A stretch of 39,611 bases of DNA from Bacteroidota bacterium (GCA_014860565.1 JACZJN010000089.1:1-39611); one strand, 5' to 3'; positions 14,465 to 24,128 are shown, counted from the first letter of the stretch. Numbers and translations: made by a program. The notes: a model not told the origin generated them from the sequence alone.

Positions 14465-14515
14465 CGCGCTCGTCCTTGTCCGATGATCAATGCGCTGCTT
14501 TCCGCCGTGGACATG

Positions 14516-17500
14516 TCAATCCTCCGCGGCCGTGGCGTCCTCGCCCAGGCGGACGAGTTCGAGGAAATTCCGATCCGTCATCTCCGTCAACCACTGCTCC
14601 CCGCTCCCCACGACGCTGTCCGCGAGTTCACGCTTTCGTTCGAGTAGTTCGTCGATGCGCTCCTCGAGCGTGCCCGCGACGATGAAGGTGTGCACCTGCA
14701 CGTTTTTCTTCTGTCCGATGCGGAAGGCGCGGTCGGTCGCCTGGTTTTCCACGGCGGGATTCCACCAACGATCGTAATGCACGACGTGATTGGCGCGGGT
14801 GAGCGTGAGTCCGGTCCCCCCCGCCTTCACCGAGAGGATGAATACCGTGGGCGCGGCGGCGTCGGACTGGAAACGCTCGACCATCGCGTCCCGCCGTTTG
14901 CGCGGCACCCCGCCGTGAATGAAGAATACCTCCTCGGTGAAATGTTCCTGCAGCGCCTGCTGGAGCAGCAGTCCCATCTCCATGTACTGGGTGAAGACGA
15001 GGACGTGCTCGCCGCGCCGGCGGATATCCGCGACGATTTCCATGAGCCGCCGGAGTTTCCCCGAACGATGCCGCCACTCGGAGCCATCGCCGAGGAACTG
15101 CGCGGGATGGTTGCAGATCTGTTTGAGACGGAGGAGTGTGGCGAGAATCAGTCCCCGGCGCTGCATTCCTTCCTTCTCTCCGATGCCGGCGGCGAGATTG
15201 CGCACCACCGCTTCATACAGCGTGGCCTGTTCCTTCGTGAGGGGGCAGTACTCCTTCTGCACGATCTTGTCCGGTAAATCGGATATAATGGTCTTGTCCG
15301 TTTTTTCCCGTCGCAGCACGAAAGGCGCGGTGATGCGGCGCAGCTGTGCTGCGGCGCCGCCGTCTCCCCATCGTTGAATCGGAATCTGATAACGGTCGCG
15401 GAATGCGGTATGGTTGCCGAGGAAACCGGGGTTGAGGAATTCCATCAATGCCCACAGGTCGCCCACGCTGTTCTCGACCGGCGTGCCGGTCAGAGCAAAC
15501 CGGTAATCCGCCGTGAGACCGCGTGCCGCGCGGGACTGTTTCGTCTCATGGTTTTTGATATTCTGCGCCTCGTCGAGAATCACTCCCGCCCAGGAAATAC
15601 GTCGCAGATGCTCCACGTCACGGTGCAGCAGGCCGTAACTCGACACCACCATGTGGCTGCGCTTTGCTTCGCTGACGAAGGACTTCTCGCGATGACGCTC
15701 GGGTCCGTGATGTACCATCACCTTCAATGCGGGCGTGAAACGCGCGGCCTCGCGCACCCAGTTGCTCACGACGGTGGTGGGACAGATCAGCAGCACCGGA
15801 CGTCGTTCGCCCGCCGCGCGATCGCGTTCGATCATGGCGAGGGCCTGCACGGTTTTTCCGAGTCCCATGTCGTCGGCGAGACAGGCGCCGAAACCCCATT
15901 GCCGCAGAAAAGCGAGCCAGGAATATCCCCGGAGCTGATAGGGCCGCAGCGTGCCGTTGAAACGCTTCGGCGCGTCGAGCATCTCGAGCCGCTCGCTCCC
16001 CGACAGCTTCGCGGCAAGGTCGGCGATCCACCCCTCCAGCGTGGCGCCGGCGACCGGGAGTCCGTCGATCGTGCGTCCGCTGCCGAGCGACAGCTGCAGC
16101 GCCTCGCGCGCGGTGATGCGTGACGTCGCGTGTTTCTCCATGAGCGCGATGGCGGAGCGGAGTTCATCCTGGTCGATATGCGTCCATTGTCCTCGCAACA
16201 GCACCAGCTGCGATTTCATATCCGCGAGCGCAAGGAGTTCCTCGATTCCCACGCGTTCGTCGCCGATGGAGGCGGAGATATTGTAATCCAGCAGCGCGTC
16301 GAGGGAGAACGCAGACGGGGCGTCCGTTTCCGGGGCCGTGACCTGCGCGCGCAGCGCCACCCGTCGCCGCGCCCCCTGTCGGCTCCACCACCTCGGATAG
16401 AAGATTTCGAAGCCGGACTGCTCGAGCAGCACGGCGTACTCGCGGAGGAAGGCGATGACGTCGTTTCCCTCGAGCGGCATGCCGGTGGGACGCGCGCCCC
16501 GGAGACTCGTCTTCAGCGCGGGATACACCGCCGCGGCCTGCGCCGGCGCGATCAGCAGGAATTCGGTGAGCTGGGGTCCGAACGACTGCAGACGCTGCGC
16601 GGCCTTGCTCCGCGAACGCCAGACCTGGGACAGCGAGAGGAGCAGACTCGGATCGTCGCGGGGTCGTACCAGGAATTCCAGATACCATTCTCCGTTATCC
16701 TGTGCTTCCCCATCAGGTTCCCGCAAACGCAGACCGAAGACGAACGGCGACATGGTGGAGAGTTCCAGCGGCCGTTTCCAGCGGTCGAGTTCCGCGGCGA
16801 ATGCCGCGATCTCGCGTTCGGTCGTCCAGCGCACGACCGCGTCCTTCGCCGTCAGCGCCTCGATCCATGCGTCGTGAAGCGTCGGAAGCTGCTTCCGCTT
16901 CCGGGAAGCGGGTTCCTCGTTGATCTCCAACGGATCGCGCAGGAGCGCATCGACGATTGCATCGAGCAGTCTGTCGAGCAGCAATCCCGGCGAAATCATC
17001 GGCGCCTCCGCTTCGGGAAGCGCCAGGCAGCGAACGACCGCCGGCATGGGCTTCTCCAGCGCGAGCCGCCGGGTGCGGTCCGTTGCATCGATCACCGGCC
17101 GCCACCGCGCTGTCCATTCGGCATTTTCCTGCACGAGGCAGGGGAGGACCCGCCGGCGCCGGACGAGTTCCATGCCGAAGCGCAGCAGCTGCATCGCCCA
17201 GTGCAGGGATTCCCCGATGAGCATGCCGGGCGGCCGCTGATCCGGGTTCATCGCCATGGTGGCGAACTGGAGGAATTCCTCGAACGGCATGCGACGCGCT
17301 ATGACGGGGACGGGAAGCAGGGTGGGAACGCCGGTGAGGGATGTTCGCGAGCCGAGCAGCGGCGATGAAGGCAGCACCGTACGGCCGGCTGCGGGAAGCC
17401 AGGCCGTGCATTTCATGCAATCCCGTCGCGTCGTTTCCGTTCCGGCCAGCAGGTCGTCCAGAGCTTCGGCCAGCGGTTTCATTGCCGTGGGAAATCCATG

Positions 17501-17608
17501 CTCCCGCAGCACGATTTCCTTTCCGGCGGCGTCGAGCGTGGTTCTTCTTCCCTGTTCAATCCAGAAGTACGGTTGTCCGTCATGGACGGAGAAGTGCAAT
17601 GCGATCAT
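14516..17608 (-). CDS. SNF2-family DEAD/DEAH helicase
   Basis: A 1030-residue SWI2/SNF2 ATPase. The C-terminal half has the complete motor: motif I DDMGLGKTVQAL (about residue 580), motif II DEAQNIKN (about 677), motif III LTGTPVEN (about 709), and motifs V-VI in the helicase C lobe (GGTGLTLTRANHVVHYDRWW and QATDRAFRIGQKK, about 960). The N-terminal about 500 residues form the accessory region usual in bacterial SNF2 proteins of this size. It couples ATP hydrolysis to DNA translocation. It forms an operon with the SWIM gene. About 100 bp of its 5' coding region are duplicated in the scrap at 18710-18815. Confidence 0.9.
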   Translation of the reverse strand: MIALHFSVHDGQPYFWIEQGRRTTLDAAGKEIVLREHGFPTAMKPLAEALDDLLAGTETTRRDCMKCTAWLPAAGRTVLPSSPLLGSRTSLTGVPTLLPVPVIARRMPFEEFLQFATMAMNPDQRPPGMLIGESLHWAMQLLRFGMELVRRRRVLPCLVQENAEWTARWRPVIDATDRTRRLALEKPMPAVVRCLALPEAEAPMISPGLLLDRLLDAIVDALLRDPLEINEEPASRKRKQLPTLHDAWIEALTAKDAVVRWTTEREIAAFAAELDRWKRPLELSTMSPFVFGLRLREPDGEAQDNGEWYLEFLVRPRDDPSLLLSLSQVWRSRSKAAQRLQSFGPQLTEFLLIAPAQAAAVYPALKTSLRGARPTGMPLEGNDVIAFLREYAVLLEQSGFEIFYPRWWSRQGARRRVALRAQVTAPETDAPSAFSLDALLDYNISASIGDERVGIEELLALADMKSQLVLLRGQWTHIDQDELRSAIALMEKHATSRITAREALQLSLGSGRTIDGLPVAGATLEGWIADLAAKLSGSERLEMLDAPKRFNGTLRPYQLRGYSWLAFLRQWGFGACLADDMGLGKTVQALAMIERDRAAGERRPVLLICPTTVVSNWVREAARFTPALKVMVHHGPERHREKSFVSEAKRSHMVVSSYGLLHRDVEHLRRISWAGVILDEAQNIKNHETKQSRAARGLTADYRFALTGTPVENSVGDLWALMEFLNPGFLGNHTAFRDRYQIPIQRWGDGGAAAQLRRITAPFVLRREKTDKTIISDLPDKIVQKEYCPLTKEQATLYEAVVRNLAAGIGEKEGMQRRGLILATLLRLKQICNHPAQFLGDGSEWRHRSGKLRRLMEIVADIRRRGEHVLVFTQYMEMGLLLQQALQEHFTEEVFFIHGGVPRKRRDAMVERFQSDAAAPTVFILSVKAGGTGLTLTRANHVVHYDRWWNPAVENQATDRAFRIGQKKNVQVHTFIVAGTLEERIDELLERKRELADSVVGSGEQWLTEMTDRNFLELVRLGEDATAAED

Positions 17609-17799
17609 GCTCGGAATCTACGAAAAAATTCCTCTCGACCACCCACGCGGACACGGTTGCCGACAAGCAAATGGACAAACGGTGTGTGGTAATACCCGAT
17701 TCCGAATGCTGCTACGTGCAACACATTTCCGCGGACGAAGGCGGTAGTACGCCGCGGGAGCCGACTTTCATTTCATCGCATTTTCCGATAGATTTCGAA

Positions 17800-18111
17800 A
17801 TGGCTTACTCGGAAAAACAAAGAATCTTCACGGTCATCTCGGGACTCGAACGTGAGATTCGTGATCTCGGCGTGGAAACGCTTTCGGTGTTCGGATCGAC
17901 GGTCCGCGACGAACTGCGTCCGGACAGCGATATTGATGTGCTCGTCCGTTTCCGCAGTGGCGCGAAGAACTACACGCGCTTCCTCGCGCTTCTCGACCTG
18001 CTCGAACGCCACCTGGGACGGCCGATCGAGCTCGTTACCACCGAGGCGCTCTCACCGTTCATCGGTCCCCACATCCTCACAGAGGCACAGGATGTCATTC
18101 GAGCCGCTTGA
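17800..18111 (+). CDS. mntA: MntA-type nucleotidyltransferase antitoxin
   Basis: A 103-residue minimal nucleotidyltransferase with the family motif GSx10DxD (GSTVRDELRPDSDIDVLV) and a downstream LLDLLERHLGRPIELVT segment. In characterised systems MntA inactivates the HepT RNase by adding AMP to a tyrosine. It overlaps the HepT gene by 20 bp, the usual arrangement. The ATG at 17800 is chosen from the domain start; the ribosome site is poor. The 191 bp up to the divergent SNF2 gene must hold both promoters. Confidence 0.85.
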   Translation: MAYSEKQRIFTVISGLEREIRDLGVETLSVFGSTVRDELRPDSDIDVLVRFRSGAKNYTRFLALLDLLERHLGRPIELVTTEALSPFIGPHILTEAQDVIRAA

Positions 18112-18427
18112 GTATCTCCGTCACATTCTGATCGAGGCAGACTATCTCCGCGCAGCATGCTCGGATACGACCCTGGGGGATTTTGTCACGGACGAGACAC
18201 TCCAACGCGCTGCCGTTCGGAGCCTTGAGATCATAGGCGAAGCAGCGAAGCAGGTGCCGGAGGATTTCCGCTCCCAACATCCTGATGTTGAGTGGCGGTC
18301 AATGGCCGGGATGCGGGACCGGCTTATTCACGCATATTTTGGTATCGACTACGAACTCGTTTGGGATGTCATTCAGAATAGTATACCGCAATTGCGAGCC
18401 CAGGTACTGCGGATCCTGAACATGTGA
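18092..18427 (+). CDS. hepT: HepT-like RNase toxin
   Basis: A 111-residue HEPN-domain protein of the HepT/DUF86 family with the active-site motif Rx4HxY (RDRLIHAYFGID), preceded by the helix RSLEIIGEAAKQVPEDF. The tyrosine of that motif is the residue AMP-modified by MntA. Both HEPN catalytic residues are intact, so a functional toxin-antitoxin pair is likely. The start overlaps the 3' end of mntA. Confidence 0.85.
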   Translation: MSFEPLEYLRHILIEADYLRAACSDTTLGDFVTDETLQRAAVRSLEIIGEAAKQVPEDFRSQHPDVEWRSMAGMRDRLIHAYFGIDYELVWDVIQNSIPQLRAQVLRILNM

Positions 18428-18599
18428 GCACTTCCTGACATCCGCCGTGCCTCGATACGGTCGCTTTGCGAACAGTCAAGCGCCCCCCATTCATTTTCCG
18501 GGCCCGGTCTCATGTGAAATCGAAAAGAAAATGTCATTCAGACCCGGAAGGTTTCGCGCCTGGGCAAGCCGGTACTGATCCGGCAGTCGTACGATGTGC

Positions 18600-18815
18600 A
18601 GCACGTCGAGCTTGACCATCTTCAGCATCGCGTCCATCACCGCCTCTACCTTCTCCTGGTTTTTGTCGCTGATGAACTCCATCCACAACGACGAATTCGG
18701 CGGAAGTGACTGGACCGTGCATTTCATGCAATCCCGTCGCCTCGTTTCCGTCCCGGCCAGCACAACGTCCAACGCTTCTGCCAGCGGTTTCATTGTCGTG
18801 GGAAAACCATGCTCC
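18600..18815 (-). pseudogene. Chimera of VOC and SNF2 gene pieces
   Basis: Bases 18603-18688 match the 3' part of the PhnB-like gene (11690-11767; MEFISDKNQEKVEAVMDAML against MELISDINQKKVQAVMDAML). About 25 bp then match a distant segment of the same gene (11970-11994). Bases 18714-18815 match the SNF2 5' coding region (17402-17515; MKPLAEALDVVLAGTETRRR). All pieces are in the same orientation as their parents. The open frame 18491-18793 is therefore a mosaic and its last 30 codons are unassigned. Bases 18428-18599 hold no gene. Confidence 0.8.
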
Positions 18816-18820
18816 CCGTG

Positions 18821-18985
18821 TCAGCAGACTGCCTCGCCTTCGCGGTTCCGCATCGATCGCGTTGAAAATGCGAGATGTGTTGCGGCAAGCGCACCGACGA
18901 CCAGAATCCAGTCTATCGTCACACCAAGCCGGCCAGCACCGAATGCACCATAGAATAAACCCACCGCGCTCAGGACGAAACACCA
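18821..18985 (-). pseudogene. Membrane-protein C-terminal fragment
   Basis: A frame of about 54 codons reads WCFVLSAVGLFYGAFGAGRL, VTIDWILVVGALAATHLAFS and ends with a basic tail, giving two transmembrane helices and no start. It looks like the end of a small integral membrane protein. No family is evident. It lies between the VOC/SNF2 chimera and the propeller fragment. Confidence 0.4.
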
Positions 18986-18997
18986 GGCCCGGGACTG

Positions 18998-19465
18998 TCA
19001 GTAGATCCTGTCGAATGACTTGCCGTTGAAGCGACACACGCTGCCGTCGCCCAAGCCGAACCACAGGGCGTTCCTCTTGTCCCGGTAGATGGTCCACACC
19101 ATGCGGCTGGTCAGCCCGTCCTCCATCGTGAAGTTCGTCAGCGACGCACCATTGAAGCGCCACGCGCCGTTGTCGCGTGTTCCGAACCAGATGTTGCCGG
19201 CAGCGTCTTCCCCGATCGCGAATATCCGGCCGAGAGAGCCGGACGCCGCTACTCCGTGCGGCAGGGGGAAGGCCAGATACGAAAGCGACCGGCCGTCATA
19301 TCGATACGCACCCTGTCCAGCGGAGCCCGCACGCCTTCCTGGTGGCTTCCAAACCAGAAGCGCCCAATTGGCATGCATTCTTCTCGTTCCTTTCATTATT
19401 TCCTTCGTCTGCATGACAATAAATAATGGCGGTGTATTCCTCGGTGGTCCAGGCGGCAGATCCAT
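18998..19465 (-). pseudogene. Two-component-regulator propeller fragment
   Basis: From GAYRYDGRSLSYLAFPLPHG the frame consists of regulator-propeller blades: IFAIGEDAAGNIWFGTRDNG, AWRFNGASLTNFTMEDGL, and VWTIYRDKRNALWFGLGDG followed by SVCRFNGKSF. Complete proteins have about 14 blades and a signal peptide, usually as extracellular sensors of hybrid kinases; here only about three blades remain. The N-terminal about 55 residues before them are unrelated. It is a gene fragment, although it could be translated. Confidence 0.65.
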
Positions 19466-19477
19466 CGGATGTCCGGG

Positions 19478-20473
19478 TTACGCGAAAGTGATCGCCACGG
19501 CTCCGGATTTCTTCCCTCCCTCCACCAGCCGATGCGCGTCGGCGGCCCCGGACATCGGGAAGCGCTCGGCGACGACGGTTTTGAGTTGTCCCTGTTCGAT
19601 CAGGTCACGGACGGCGAGAAGGTCTTCGCGGCTGCCAGGGGCGAGGGTGCAGAGAACTTTCGGACCACCGAAGAGCGCGGTGCGAAGCATGAGAAGGAGG
19701 TGTTTCGTCTTGAAACTTACGTAGAGGATGCGGCCATCCTTTTTGAGTTCGCGCTTCGCCTGGGAATACGGAAGGCGTCCGCGGATGTCGACGATGAGGT
19801 CGTACTCTTCGCCGCGCTGCGTGAAGTCTTCCCTTTTATAGTCGATCACGGTGTCGGCGCCGAGCGCGTGGACGTAATCCATCCGCCCTGCCCCGCAGAC
19901 GCCGGTGACTTCCGCGCCGAAGTGCTTCGCGATCTGCACGGCCGCGGAACCGATGCCGCCGCTGGCGCCGTTGACGAGGACCTTCTGGCCCGGACGGATT
20001 TGCGCCTTCCGGAGAAAGTGCAACGCCATCATCGCTCCGTACGGTGCGACGGCCGCCTGTTCGAAGTTCATGGTAGTGGGCATCGTTGCGATGGGGCCGT
20101 TTTCCGGCATGCTGAGCAACTCCGCATATGCACCCATCTTCTGTCCGAGATAGCCGAACACCCGGTCTCCCTTGCGGAAGGCCGTCACATCTTTCCCGAC
20201 GGATTCCACTTCTCCCGAGAATTCGCTTCCCAGAATCCCGTTCCTCGGCTTGCCGAGTCCGAAGTACAATTTCGCCATCACCCAGAACAGCATGGGCATG
20301 TTGAAGGCGCGGGGCGTCACCGCCGCGAAATTCCGTCCTGCGAGGTCGCCGTAGTTCACGGATGTCGCATGCACCCGCACGAGAACGTCCTTGTCCCCGG
20401 GCACCGGCGTTGCAATTTCCCTTACCTGCAGGACATCGGGTGATCCGTACGTGTCGTATACAATTGCCTTCAT
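19478..20473 (-). CDS. Zinc-less MDR oxidoreductase (quinone-oxidoreductase-like)
   Basis: A 331-residue NAD(P)-dependent medium-chain dehydrogenase/reductase. N-terminal GroES-like half (MKAIVYDTYGSPDVLQVREI, VLVRVHATSVNYGDL, GSEFSGEVESVGKDVTAF), then a Rossmann half with GQKVLVNGASGGIGSAAVQI and GADTVIDYKREDFT. The catalytic zinc ligands are absent, placing it with quinone oxidoreductase/zeta-crystallin and related NAD(P)-dependent alcohol dehydrogenases. The start at 20473 is preferred because GGAGG lies 8 bases upstream; an ATG at 20488 would include that site. Substrate unknown. Confidence 0.85.
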   Translation of the reverse strand: MKAIVYDTYGSPDVLQVREIATPVPGDKDVLVRVHATSVNYGDLAGRNFAAVTPRAFNMPMLFWVMAKLYFGLGKPRNGILGSEFSGEVESVGKDVTAFRKGDRVFGYLGQKMGAYAELLSMPENGPIATMPTTMNFEQAAVAPYGAMMALHFLRKAQIRPGQKVLVNGASGGIGSAAVQIAKHFGAEVTGVCGAGRMDYVHALGADTVIDYKREDFTQRGEEYDLIVDIRGRLPYSQAKRELKKDGRILYVSFKTKHLLLMLRTALFGGPKVLCTLAPGSREDLLAVRDLIEQGQLKTVVAERFPMSGAADAHRLVEGGKKSGAVAITFA

Positions 20474-20698
20474 TCCGGTCGCCTCCATTTCCTCTTCTGA
20501 TTGTTCATGGCTGTTGTTGACAGATTTCCGTATACGGGAACACTCCCTCCAGGTTGCAGGTAGAATCGCCCGCGCGGTTGATTGCCGCCGAGCATTTCCC
20601 TATAATAGCCGCTGTATATCTGATTATTCCCGGGGGGCATGCCGGGACAGTAATTGCGGCGTGCTCGATTTCTCTTCATTCAGCAAGGAGACAGGTCC

Positions 20699-21352
20699 AT
20701 GAAGACACCGGCATACTTTATTCTTTTCCTTGCATCCCTCCTGTTCGCGGGGCAATGCGTCGCGCAGCAACAGGTCGACGTCGTCATCCTGAAGAACGGC
20801 TCGAAAATCGTCGGCACCATCGTCGAACAGGTGCCGAACAAGCAGGTGAAAATCCGCACACGCGACGGCAGCGAGTTCGTCTACACCTTCGATGAGATCG
20901 AGATGATCCGGAAGGAAGACGCGGAGGAATATTCCTACGAATTGATTCGGGACTTCAAGTACACACCGTACACCGAACTCGGAGTGAGTGTCGGGACTCC
21001 CGCCGGACTCAATTTCATGGTAGGCCACTGGTTCGGAATCGTCGGTACGCGGCTGTCGGGAATGTATCTGGGTTCCACGATCTCGGGCATCCAGGCCAAC
21101 ATCGGGTTCAAGCTGTCCGACAACAGCAACCGCAGCCATGTGCTTGCCGCGGTGTTTGGCACTTCGCACCTGGTTGAGGACGAGGGCTCGTTCTTTGAGA
21201 GAGAGCGCAACTGGACCTACATCGGCGCCGCGTACAATCTGAACCTCAGCGGCTTCCACCTCGAGGCGGGGCTGACGGTCGGAGACGGCAATTTCAGCTC
21301 TCCGCAGATCATCCTGCAGCTCGGGTACATGTACCGCTTCCTGGGGGATTGA
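20699..21352 (+). CDS. Exported beta-rich protein
   Basis: A 217-residue protein with a clear signal peptide (PAYFILFLASLLFAGQCVAQ, cleavage after VAQ or AQQ). A short SH3-like strand pair follows (QVDVVILKNGSKIVGTIVEQ, VKIRTRDGSEFVYTFDEIE). This pattern is common at the start of Bacteroidota outer-membrane or periplasmic proteins and precedes a C-terminal beta-barrel-like domain ending in LGYMYRFLGD with an aromatic strand. It is likely an outer-membrane protein. The start has AAGGAG nine bases upstream. It is directly followed by the TraB-like gene, one base later. Confidence 0.7.
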   Translation: MKTPAYFILFLASLLFAGQCVAQQQVDVVILKNGSKIVGTIVEQVPNKQVKIRTRDGSEFVYTFDEIEMIRKEDAEEYSYELIRDFKYTPYTELGVSVGTPAGLNFMVGHWFGIVGTRLSGMYLGSTISGIQANIGFKLSDNSNRSHVLAAVFGTSHLVEDEGSFFERERNWTYIGAAYNLNLSGFHLEAGLTVGDGNFSSPQIILQLGYMYRFLGD

Positions 21353-21353
21353 T

Positions 21354-22274
21354 ATGACCCGGGAATACCAGGACGGACCGAAGTTCCCGTCACGACGCTT
21401 CCGCGTACGGGTCCATCCATCGCGACCGTCACGACTTGCGCTTCTTGCCGTCACGATACTTCTTCTCGCCGGCGCTGTGCGTGGTCAGGATGATCCCTCG
21501 CTCCGCACCCCGCAGGGCAATCCCCCGAGCCGCTTCATGCGCATCGTGAAAAGCGAGGACGGCACCTCGGGGTCGCTTGATCTCGCGATTGTGCGGTATG
21601 GACGAGCGGGTCACCCTCCCTCCGATCCGACGGTGGACCTCATTTCCGTGGTCCATATGGCCGATGGGAATTTCTATCAAAAGATCAACGAGATGCTTCC
21701 GTCGTACGACGTCGTCCTCTACGAATTCGTCGCACCGGATTCCACGGCCAATCCCGACGCGATATCGCGGGAAGACGAATCCGACGGGCACCGTGCCTAT
21801 CGGGCGGTGGAAGAATTGATGGGGTTCGCGGATCAGCTTGACTGTATCGATTACAATCAGCCGAACATGCTGCACGCGGATCTGACGCAAGACTCCCTTC
21901 GCCGTCTTCTGGAGGAGCAGGGGGAGAAATTCCCCGAATTTGAAGCGCTGACATCGGCCGTATCCGCGATGCAAGAGGCGGGCGTTGAGATGGACGCGCG
22001 CACACGTTGCAAAATACGCCGTCTCGCAGCAGCCAAACTCATGAAGACGAAAAGCGACAGCGAACTCTTCCGGGAGATCGCCATCCTTCCGCGGAATGCT
22101 CACGCACTGCGTATCCTGGGTGCGCAGCTTCGCGCGGGGAAGAAGAAAATCGCAATCATCTACGGTGCGGCGCATATGCCCGATCTGCAGGAGCATCTCT
22201 CGACCGACTTCCACATGCAGCCGCTCAAGCGCCGCTGGCTCCGGGCGTGGGATCTGTGTGCGATGGGCGAATGA
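21354..22274 (+). CDS. Exported TraB/TIKI-like protein
   Basis: A 306-residue protein, hydrophobic near residues 25-43 (LALLAVTILLLAGAVRGQ), so exported or membrane-anchored. It has the TraB-like pair of motifs: SVVHMADGNFYQKINEML with YDVVLYEFV, and near the C-terminus IAIIYGAAHMPDLQEHL. The family includes the TIKI metalloproteases and bacterial TraB/GumN proteins. It is likely cotranscribed with the exported protein upstream. A second protein of the wider superfamily is encoded at 574-2193. The biological role is unknown. Confidence 0.75.
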   Translation: MTREYQDGPKFPSRRFRVRVHPSRPSRLALLAVTILLLAGAVRGQDDPSLRTPQGNPPSRFMRIVKSEDGTSGSLDLAIVRYGRAGHPPSDPTVDLISVVHMADGNFYQKINEMLPSYDVVLYEFVAPDSTANPDAISREDESDGHRAYRAVEELMGFADQLDCIDYNQPNMLHADLTQDSLRRLLEEQGEKFPEFEALTSAVSAMQEAGVEMDARTRCKIRRLAAAKLMKTKSDSELFREIAILPRNAHALRILGAQLRAGKKKIAIIYGAAHMPDLQEHLSTDFHMQPLKRRWLRAWDLCAMGE

Positions 22275-22360
22275 CGCTCCCCGACTTTTCCTGCCCCATC
22301 CACGCCGTACGGCGACCTCCATTGTGATGACGATCTTCACCGAGGCTTGATTCGAAGGTA

Positions 22361-23488
22361 TCACTTCACAGCCAGGACCTCTTCCCGTAAAATCTTCCTC
22401 GCTTTTTCCGGCTCTTCGAACAGGGGACTGTGCGCGGACTGTTCGAATGTATAGAATTTTTTCCTCGGCGCTCTCAGCTTCTCGAAATACGATTTTGCCT
22501 CCGTGTAGGAGACGGTATAATCGTATATGCCGTGAAAGAAATAGACGGGAAGAGAAAGCTCCGGCACTTCTTGCGTCAGATCCGTATGGAGCATTGTATT
22601 CCATAGCGAGCTGACGCCCGAGTGGGATTTGCCGCGCCACAGATTGATCTTTTCACGCAGCGTGTACTCCCGGAAGGTCAATGATGGGAGAAATATTCCT
22701 TTGATTACAGAGTGCATATCACGGGTTGTGCCGATCCCAAGGCTATGCATGGCTTCGTCCCGCACCGCAAGGTATGTCTTCGATGTGCCGCCTGTCATGG
22801 TTACCGGGGCCGCTTCGAGCGTTCGCACCATATCCTGATTTCCGTTCTCGCGAAACTGCCGAAGCATATAGTCATACGCCAGCATTTCGGACTTGAGTTG
22901 CCGCGACATCTGTGCCACGCCGATGTACGCCGCGTATTTTTCCGGAGCCTGCGCCGCTACCTGTATTCCGATGAAGGTCCCGCCTGAATGTCCCATCAGG
23001 TATATCTTGTCCTGACCGAAACGCTGACGCAGATAATCGGTGACCCTCAGCACATCGGCTATCATCTGTTCCCGCGTCATCGATTCCGGCGGAATGTCGG
23101 AGCTGTAGGACATTCCCGAACCGCGCTGTTCCCACCAGACGACGGTGAAGAGGTCTTCGAGACCGGTCGGGTATTGCCGCGTAAGGTAGTACTCGGGCAG
23201 ACCACCATGAAGGTAGAGCAATACAGGATGCGTTGAATCCCTGCTCTTGATGAACATCCCCTGCTTCACGCCGTTGACGTCGATGAAGGTTTTTTCCGAG
23301 ATGCTGGCCGGCAGGGAATTTCCGTTCTCATCCGTGAAGGGGGCTGGTGTTCCCGGGCTCAACAGCAGCAGAGTACCAATGAGAGTGACCAGACAGATCA
23401 CCATGAGAGAAAAGATGATCAACACCATGCGCCTCGCTCTCCGTGCGAATGAAACATGATTGAGAACTCCAGTTTTGGCTCTCTGCAT
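22361..23488 (-). CDS. Membrane-anchored alpha/beta hydrolase
   Basis: A 375-residue alpha/beta hydrolase behind a single N-terminal transmembrane helix (VLIIFSLMVICLVTLIGTLL). The fold is complete: oxyanion motif PVLLYLHGGLPEYYL, WWEQRGSG, nucleophile elbow MGHSGGTFIG, acid in FHGIYDYTVSY and the catalytic histidine in EQSAHSPLFEEP. The WWEQRGSG and GHSGG pattern is that of the proline-iminopeptidase-like branch. Start: ATG 23488, preceded by AAGGGA; an ATG at 23515 is also possible. The protein is expected on the outer face of the inner membrane. Confidence 0.8.
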   Translation of the reverse strand: MQRAKTGVLNHVSFARRARRMVLIIFSLMVICLVTLIGTLLLLSPGTPAPFTDENGNSLPASISEKTFIDVNGVKQGMFIKSRDSTHPVLLYLHGGLPEYYLTRQYPTGLEDLFTVVWWEQRGSGMSYSSDIPPESMTREQMIADVLRVTDYLRQRFGQDKIYLMGHSGGTFIGIQVAAQAPEKYAAYIGVAQMSRQLKSEMLAYDYMLRQFRENGNQDMVRTLEAAPVTMTGGTSKTYLAVRDEAMHSLGIGTTRDMHSVIKGIFLPSLTFREYTLREKINLWRGKSHSGVSSLWNTMLHTDLTQEVPELSLPVYFFHGIYDYTVSYTEAKSYFEKLRAPRKKFYTFEQSAHSPLFEEPEKARKILREEVLAVK

Positions 23489-23567
23489 TGAACGTCGTCC
23501 CTTATGAATGGACATCGGTGGGAAAATGCGGAGGCTTCCTCCGTACTGATGCGTGCACTCGGGGTTA

Positions 23568-24128
23568 TCAGGCAACCGACAGAACGGCGGACCAGCTGAA
23601 GGGTATTTTGGGACCCTGATGCGCTGTAAATCCAACGCGTTCTGCGAGAGCGACCGTGGCCTGGAACTCTGTTTTCGAAACGTGGAACAACCTCGGTTCG
23701 ATAAGCAGGAACGTGCCATCCGCATTTAGGAGGCTTTTCAGGTCGCTGAAAAAGGCCTTCTTGTCCGGTACTTCATGCACCATGTAGAAGGCGAGGATCA
23801 GATCCACAGGTTCGTCGACGTTGATCCTGTCCCGGGCACATTGCACCAACCGTATCCTGCGTTCAAGCTGCGTTCCTCTGATCTTATCCCTGAGCTTCGC
23901 CAACATGCCATCCTGCAGATCCGCTGAAATGACGCGCCCGTTCTCGCCGACCATTCTCGCCATTTCGACCGAGAAGAATCCCGGGCCGCATCCCACGTCC
24001 AGCACCGTCATCCCTTCACGCACGAAGGGCGCGAGTATCTTCCGCGGATTCTGCAGCCATCGTCTGATCCTGCCATCGAGTGAATCCGCCAATTCGACCG
24101 GGCATACCCGGTTCCTGTCATCGCCCAT
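23568..24128 (-). CDS. Class I SAM-dependent methyltransferase
   Basis: A 186-residue Rossmann-fold methyltransferase of the UbiE/Methyltransf_11 type. Motif I is VLDVGCGPGFFSVEMARMVG, motif II VISADLQDGM, motif IV VDLILAFYMVHEVPDK, and the post-motif GTFLLIEPRLFHVSKTEF follows. The start at 24128 has GAGGTG six bases upstream. The substrate cannot be deduced. No feature was found in the 284 bases between it and the next gene upstream. Confidence 0.85.
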   Translation of the reverse strand: MGDDRNRVCPVELADSLDGRIRRWLQNPRKILAPFVREGMTVLDVGCGPGFFSVEMARMVGENGRVISADLQDGMLAKLRDKIRGTQLERRIRLVQCARDRINVDEPVDLILAFYMVHEVPDKKAFFSDLKSLLNADGTFLLIEPRLFHVSKTEFQATVALAERVGFTAHQGPKIPFSWSAVLSVA

